From assembly GCA_002343425.1 (NCBI GenBank), contig DDSO01000094.1, positions 40,078 through 56,642 on the forward strand: a DNA stretch of 16,565 bases, read 5' to 3'. The notes below the pieces were generated by a model. That model was given only the letters and a program-made list of their open reading frames with translations, had not been told where the DNA came from and did not search any database. This stretch comes from Brevundimonas sp. UBA2388 (GTDB lineage Bacteria; Pseudomonadota; Alphaproteobacteria; Caulobacterales; Caulobacteraceae). A program made the translations under genes and the position numbers. Of this stretch, positions 12,812 through 16,565 are shown in pieces (the stretch's first letter is position 1; each line of letters starts with the position of its first letter).

Positions 12812-14881
12812 CTATTCCACCCCCAGCTCTTCCAGCAGGGCCGGGCTCGGATAGATGTTGCGCAGCGCCTCGGTGATCGCCGCCGTCGACACCGACACCG
12901 TCCGGTTCAGGGCGCCGTCATAGCCATAGGCGCCGCCCAGCGAGTGGATGTTGCCGTCGAAGGCCGCGCCGATGACCTCGCCGGCGGCGTTGATCACGGG
13001 CGAGCCCGAGTTGCCGCCGATGATGTCGTTGGTCGAGGAGAAATTATAGACCGTATCCCCGTTCACCCGGCTCTGGTTGTCGATGAAGGCCTGGGCCGCA
13101 TTGAACGGCTCCGCGCCCGTCGCCCGCTCGTACAGTCCGCCCATATAGGTGAAGGCCGGCACGGTAACGCCACGGTAGGTCCAGCCCTCGACCGCGCCAT
13201 AGGACAGGCGCAGCGAGAAGGTGGCGTCCGGATACTGGTTGGTGCCGTACACCGCGAACCGGGCCTGGGCGACCTTTTCGGCTGCGCGGGCGGTCGGGGC
13301 GTTGACCTCGGCGGACCAGCGCGCGCCGATCGCCTGGGCGGCGGCGTCATTGGCGATGATGAAGGCCAGCAGGGGGTCGGCGGCGGCCATCTGTTCCGTG
13401 GTCATGGCGGCGGCCTCGGCGCGGAAGGCGGCATTGCCCATCCGGGTCGTCGAGATCAGCCGGTCAGCGAGGGCCTCGGGGCTCTCGCGGCCCAGCAGGG
13501 TCTTCACGTCGGGATGGTCGACGGTCAGATACTCGCGGGTCTTGGACAGCCAGTAGCGCAGACGGATTTCCTCCATCTCCATGGCGATCGGCGTCTCGGC
13601 GCCCACGGCGGCGATCATGCGCGCGCGCTGCGCCTCGGTCATCGACGGGTTCTTCGACGCCCGCACCATGGCCCGGGCCATCTGGTACAGGGTCGAACCG
13701 CCGCCGGCGGCCTGGTCCAGTTGGCGGGCCGGCAGGAACAGCTCACGCGCCGTCGCCTGCACCCGCTCCAGGTCCGCCCAGGGGTCCCCGATCCGCTGGA
13801 CCAGGGCCGGATCGGCAGCCACGCGGGCGCGCAGCTCGGTCTCGGCGTCACGCCGCGCGCCGAGGAAGGCCGGGTCCAGCAGGGCCTGATGCTGGCCGTA
13901 CTGGGCCTTGAAGCTGTTCTCCAGGCCGAACACCGGATCGAATGACACCCGCTTGGCCTCATCGCCAGTCAGCGAATACTCCAGCAGGCGGCCGCGCAGT
14001 TCCGAGTTCTGGATCAACGTCAGCGGCAGCTGCTGGTCGCGCAGCCGCTCCAGCTGGCTCATGGTCAGCAGGCGCGAGGTCGAGCCGGGGTTGCCGGCCA
14101 CAAAGACCGGGTCGCCCTCGGCCGGGGCGTTCGGGTTCCAGCGCAGGAAGCCGGGGCTCTCGACCGGACGGCCGTCCTCATAGGCCCGCAGGAAGCCGGC
14201 ATCGAGGGCGTAGCGCGGGAAGTTGAAATTGTCGGGGTCCCCACCGAAGAAGGCGGCCTGGTTCTCGGGCGCGAACACCAGACGGACGTCTTCGTAGCGG
14301 CGGAACTTGTACAGGGCGAACCGGCCGCCGCGGTAGAAGCTGATGACCTGACAGTTGAATTTCGGATCGGCGGCGCAGGCCTCTGACTGGATGGCGTTGG
14401 TCTCGGCCGTACGGGCGGCGTTGAAGGCCGCGCCCTCAAGCCCGGCGCCGGCGCCCAGCACCCGGTCAGTCACATCGACGATGTCGACCAGAACCTCGGC
14501 GGTCTGGCCGGGGCAGCGACGCTCTTCCTCGCGGTTGGCGGTCAGGAAGCCGTTTTTCACAAAGTCCTGCTCGGGCGTCGACAGTTCCTGCACGCAGCCG
14601 ACGACACAGTGCCAGTTGGTCAGGATCAGACCTTCGTCGGACACGAAGGAGGCGGAGCAGCCCTGGATGCGGACGGCGGCGTTGCGGACCCGGTCCAGCC
14701 ACGCCTGGTCGATCCGCGTGCCGTATTTGTCGTTCACCGTCTGGATCGGGAAATTGTCGAACGTCCACATGCCTTCGTCGGCGCGGGCGGTGGAAGGCGT
14801 GGCCATCACGGCCATCACGCCGGCGACAGCGGCGATCGAGGCGGTCGCCGAAAAGGCGGCGCGAAGCGAACGAAGCGACAT
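12812..14881 (-). CDS. S46-family dipeptidyl-peptidase, DPP7-like (Gly at specificity position)
   Basis: A 689-residue secreted S46 peptidase. The signal peptide covers 1-34 with cleavage likely after STARA, giving DEGMWTFDNFP. The catalytic triad is H91 (TNWHC), the Asp of GGDPDNF (D215 or D217) and S625 (GGNSGSP). S625+18 is G643, the DPP7 state, which predicts hydrophobic P1 residues. Motifs shared with its tandem paralogue along the whole length include SELRGRL, WLSKTREYLTVD and LLGRESPE, so the pair arose by duplication. I start at the ATG at 14881, with GGGAGA 9-10 nt upstream. Upstream in-frame sequence has no family match. It is divergent from an ABC transporter operon and about 250 bp upstream of its paralogue. 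Confidence 0.93.
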   Translation of the reverse strand: MSLRSLRAAFSATASIAAVAGVMAVMATPSTARADEGMWTFDNFPIQTVNDKYGTRIDQAWLDRVRNAAVRIQGCSASFVSDEGLILTNWHCVVGCVQELSTPEQDFVKNGFLTANREEERRCPGQTAEVLVDIVDVTDRVLGAGAGLEGAAFNAARTAETNAIQSEACAADPKFNCQVISFYRGGRFALYKFRRYEDVRLVFAPENQAAFFGGDPDNFNFPRYALDAGFLRAYEDGRPVESPGFLRWNPNAPAEGDPVFVAGNPGSTSRLLTMSQLERLRDQQLPLTLIQNSELRGRLLEYSLTGDEAKRVSFDPVFGLENSFKAQYGQHQALLDPAFLGARRDAETELRARVAADPALVQRIGDPWADLERVQATARELFLPARQLDQAAGGGSTLYQMARAMVRASKNPSMTEAQRARMIAAVGAETPIAMEMEEIRLRYWLSKTREYLTVDHPDVKTLLGRESPEALADRLISTTRMGNAAFRAEAAAMTTEQMAAADPLLAFIIANDAAAQAIGARWSAEVNAPTARAAEKVAQARFAVYGTNQYPDATFSLRLSYGAVEGWTYRGVTVPAFTYMGGLYERATGAEPFNAAQAFIDNQSRVNGDTVYNFSSTNDIIGGNSGSPVINAAGEVIGAAFDGNIHSLGGAYGYDGALNRTVSVSTAAITEALRNIYPSPALLEELGVE

Positions 14882-15076
14882 TCTGCGGAATCTCCCAGGG
14901 GGCCGGCGGACGTCGCCGGACGTTGCAATCTGCATAGACACGATGAACGAAGTCCGTCCAGCGCGCCACGGCAGGGCGAGGGAAAGGACACCCGCGTTCG
15001 CCTTACCCCGATTTAACTTGGCCCCGCTGCCTTGCATCGTCAGATAGCGGTCAACGTCAGGGGTTCAGCCGTTTCC
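14882..15076. promoter_or_regulatory. Divergent promoter region, peptidase versus ABC transporter
   Basis: 195 bp separate two divergent start codons, so both promoters must be here. I see a direct repeat GGACGT at 14908-14913 and 14918-14923. A possible plus-strand pair is TTGGCC (15018-15023) with CAGATA (15041-15046) at 17-nt spacing. Neither is strong. There are no coding signs. Confidence 0.35.
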
Positions 15077-16249
15077 ATGTCGCTTGCACTTTCCACCCTC
15101 CTGTTTGAGTGGCGCCGCTATATGGCGGCCGTCATGGCGCTGGCCCTGTCGGGCCTGCTCGTGCTCGCCATGACCGGCGTATTCATCGGCATCGGCAAGG
15201 GATTCACCGCGACCATCGAGCGGTCCAGCGCCGACATCATCATCATGCAGCCGGGCGCCACCAGCCTGATGGGTGGGCCGTCGGGCGTGCCGCGCCGGTT
15301 CATTCCGCTGGCCTATCGCAATCCGCAGGTGATCGAGGTCCAGCCGCTGGACGGCGCCGGCGGATCGTTCCAGTCGGTCAAGAACGTCGACCCGACCATG
15401 TCCCAGGCCGACCGCGCCCGCCAGCGCGCGCCGCGCCAGCAGTTCGTGCAGGCCAGCATCATCGACACCACGCCCGGCGCCGTGACCATTCCCACCGACT
15501 ACTCGCAGGAATTGGTCGACGCCCTGCGCCAGCCCTACACGGTCGCCATCGACGAAACGGCCGTGACCAAACTGGGCGTCAAGCTCGGTGACCGGGCCCT
15601 GTACAATGGCCAGACCGTCACCGTGGTGGGCATCACCCGCGGCTATCCCAACATGATGCAGGCCAATATCGTCATGTCGCGGGACACACTGCGGATGCTC
15701 GGCCAGGCTGACACCGGACCGCGCGTCGGGCCGCTGATGATCAAGCTGCGCGACCCGGCCCAGGCCGATCGCGTCGCCGCCGAGCTGAACGCCCTCGGCG
15801 ATGGCCAATGGAAGGCATGGACGCGTCAGGAACTGGCTGACGCCAACGCCGGCGCCATGTTCGAGGAAGGCATCCTCGTCATCATCATCGGCGGCTGCGT
15901 CGTGCTGGGCACCATCATCGGCGTGGCCATCACCTGGCAGACCCTGCGCGGCGCCATCATGGCCAACATCAAGGAGTTCGCCTCGCTGCGGGCGCTCGGC
16001 GTCGGCATGGGTTCGCTGAACCGCATCGTCATGGAGCTCAGCTTCTGGGTCGGTCTGGTCGGCGTCGCCGCCGCCATCGGCCTGACCCTGCTGGTGCAGA
16101 TGCTGGCCATGGCCAATGCCGTGATCATCGCCCTGCCGCCCATCCTGCTGATCATCGTCGGCGGCGGCCTCGTCGTCATCGCCATGCTGTCGGGCCTGCT
16201 GTCCCTCGGCATCCTCAAGAACAGCCAGCCTGCGGATCTGCTGCGATGA
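15077..16249 (+). CDS. ABC transporter permease, FtsX/MacB fold (DevC-like)
   Basis: A 390-residue inner-membrane permease. One N-terminal helix (about 17-40) is followed by a periplasmic region (about 41-262) and three C-terminal helices (264-288, 320-342, 354-380), the standard FtsX/MacB topology. The cytoplasmic loop has the coupling motif KEFASLRALGVG (299-310). SSADIIIMQPGA (50-61) after TM1 is typical of DevC-like members, which usually work with an ATPase and a membrane-fusion adaptor. The substrate is unknown. I start at ATG 15077; an upstream TTG frame adds only MHRQIAVNVRGSAVS with no family match. It overlaps the ATPase gene by ATGA. Confidence 0.88.
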   Translation: MSLALSTLLFEWRRYMAAVMALALSGLLVLAMTGVFIGIGKGFTATIERSSADIIIMQPGATSLMGGPSGVPRRFIPLAYRNPQVIEVQPLDGAGGSFQSVKNVDPTMSQADRARQRAPRQQFVQASIIDTTPGAVTIPTDYSQELVDALRQPYTVAIDETAVTKLGVKLGDRALYNGQTVTVVGITRGYPNMMQANIVMSRDTLRMLGQADTGPRVGPLMIKLRDPAQADRVAAELNALGDGQWKAWTRQELADANAGAMFEEGILVIIIGGCVVLGTIIGVAITWQTLRGAIMANIKEFASLRALGVGMGSLNRIVMELSFWVGLVGVAAAIGLTLLVQMLAMANAVIIALPPILLIIVGGGLVVIAMLSGLLSLGILKNSQPADLLR

Positions 16250-16565
16250 GCCCGACAAAGACTCACGGCAAGCACGGCGACTTCGCCATCGAGGCCAAGG
16301 GTCTCGTAAAGCGGTTCAAGTCCGGCAAGTCCTTCATCGAGGTGCTGAAGGGCGTGGACTTCGACGCCCGCCACGGCGACCTGACCATGGTCATGGGTCC
16401 GTCGGGCTCGGGCAAGTCGACCCTGATCGCCGCCCTGTCCGGCCTGTTGCGGCCGGAAGAGGGGCGGGTCGACACCCTTGATGTCGATGACCTGTGGAAG
16501 CTGTCGACCGGCAAGATCGACAAATTCCGCCTCGACCACTGCGGCTTCATCTTCCAGGGCTTCAA
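16246..16565 (+). CDS. ABC transporter ATP-binding protein (5' part only)
   Basis: A frame open to the window edge with 106 complete codons. It starts at the ATG in the ATGA overlap with the permease stop, so translation is coupled. The Walker A motif GPSGSGKST is at 51-59 and the Q-loop FIFQGF at 101-106, where the window ends. The signature, Walker B and H-loop are outside. The wording of the N-terminal part (VLKGVDFDARHGDLTMVMGPSGSGKSTL, split at residue 50) fits the LolD/MacB/DevA ATPase group that partners FtsX-fold permeases. An adaptor of the HlyD type may follow; that cannot be seen. Confidence 0.93.
   Translation, partial: MSPTKTHGKHGDFAIEAKGLVKRFKSGKSFIEVLKGVDFDARHGDLTMVMGPSGSGKSTLIAALSGLLRPEEGRVDTLDVDDLWKLSTGKIDKFRLDHCGFIFQGF

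Noticed and set aside
12716..13945. A 409-codon plus-strand frame over the DPP7-like gene
   Set aside because: It is antisense to a clear S46 peptidase, and its Gly/His/Arg-rich translation is typical of a GC shadow frame.
15065..16258. A 397-codon minus-strand frame over the ABC permease
   Set aside because: Its Asp/His/Gln-rich translation is the antisense of hydrophobic helices; the permease is the real gene.
1..16565. tRNA, rRNA, CRISPR arrays, transposases, phage genes, toxin-antitoxin pairs
   Set aside because: I looked on both strands and saw no cloverleaf, regular spacer-repeat series, DDE or recombinase motif, or paired small toxin/antitoxin genes.

Overview
This window is GC-rich throughout, with dense coding on both strands and a strong G/C preference at third codon positions. 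The gene content is that of an aerobic alphaproteobacterium: DusA, DUF4126 and DUF4870 membrane proteins, a folate/pteridine pair, UvrC, PgsA and two secreted S46 dipeptidyl-peptidases. The tandem S46 genes and the style of the intergenic palindromes make Caulobacteraceae (Brevundimonas-like) my best guess. That is an inference, because no rRNA or other marker gene is present.

Layout. (a) 1-483: the 3' end of a DusA-type tRNA-dihydrouridine synthase, convergent with the next block with only 2 nt between the stop codons. (b) 486-3953, minus strand, read from right to left: a 26-residue one-helix membrane peptide, a pteridine-reductase-like SDR, FolB, two DUF4870-like (COG3671-type) membrane proteins, a small GNAT protein and a DUF4126 membrane protein. 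The first three are tightly coupled, and both the SDR and FolB appear to start with TTG. (c) 4033-7230, plus strand: a Nudix hydrolase, a YdcZ/DUF606 transporter, UvrC and a small YdeI/OmpD-associated (OmdA-like) protein. Behind the last gene lies a decayed copy of the 3' end of uvrC. (d) 7397-8997: a class I methyltransferase divergent from a LysR-type regulator. (e) 9063-10395: a beta-carbonic anhydrase and PgsA. (f) 10396-14881: a compound inverted-repeat element, then two S46 peptidases in tandem on the minus strand, separated by about 250 bp holding two inverted palindromic elements. (g) 15077-16565: an FtsX-fold ABC permease overlapping by 4 nt the start of its ATPase, which runs off the window.

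How the genes work together. FolB and the SDR form a tetrahydropterin/folate module. The two S46 enzymes have signal peptides and differ at the position that sets P1 specificity in this family (Ser in one, Gly in the other). They could therefore split periplasmic oligopeptides between acidic and hydrophobic P1 residues. Three plus-strand genes (Nudix, uvrC, carbonic anhydrase) share a GCCTAT box 9-10 nt before ATG, which suggests leaderless transcripts.

I found no CRISPR array, no transposase, no tRNA or rRNA, and no clear phage or defence island. Most of the window is ordinary core genome. The unusual parts are the broken uvrC tail duplication, the coupled 26-aa membrane peptide, the repeat elements and the complementary peptidase pair.
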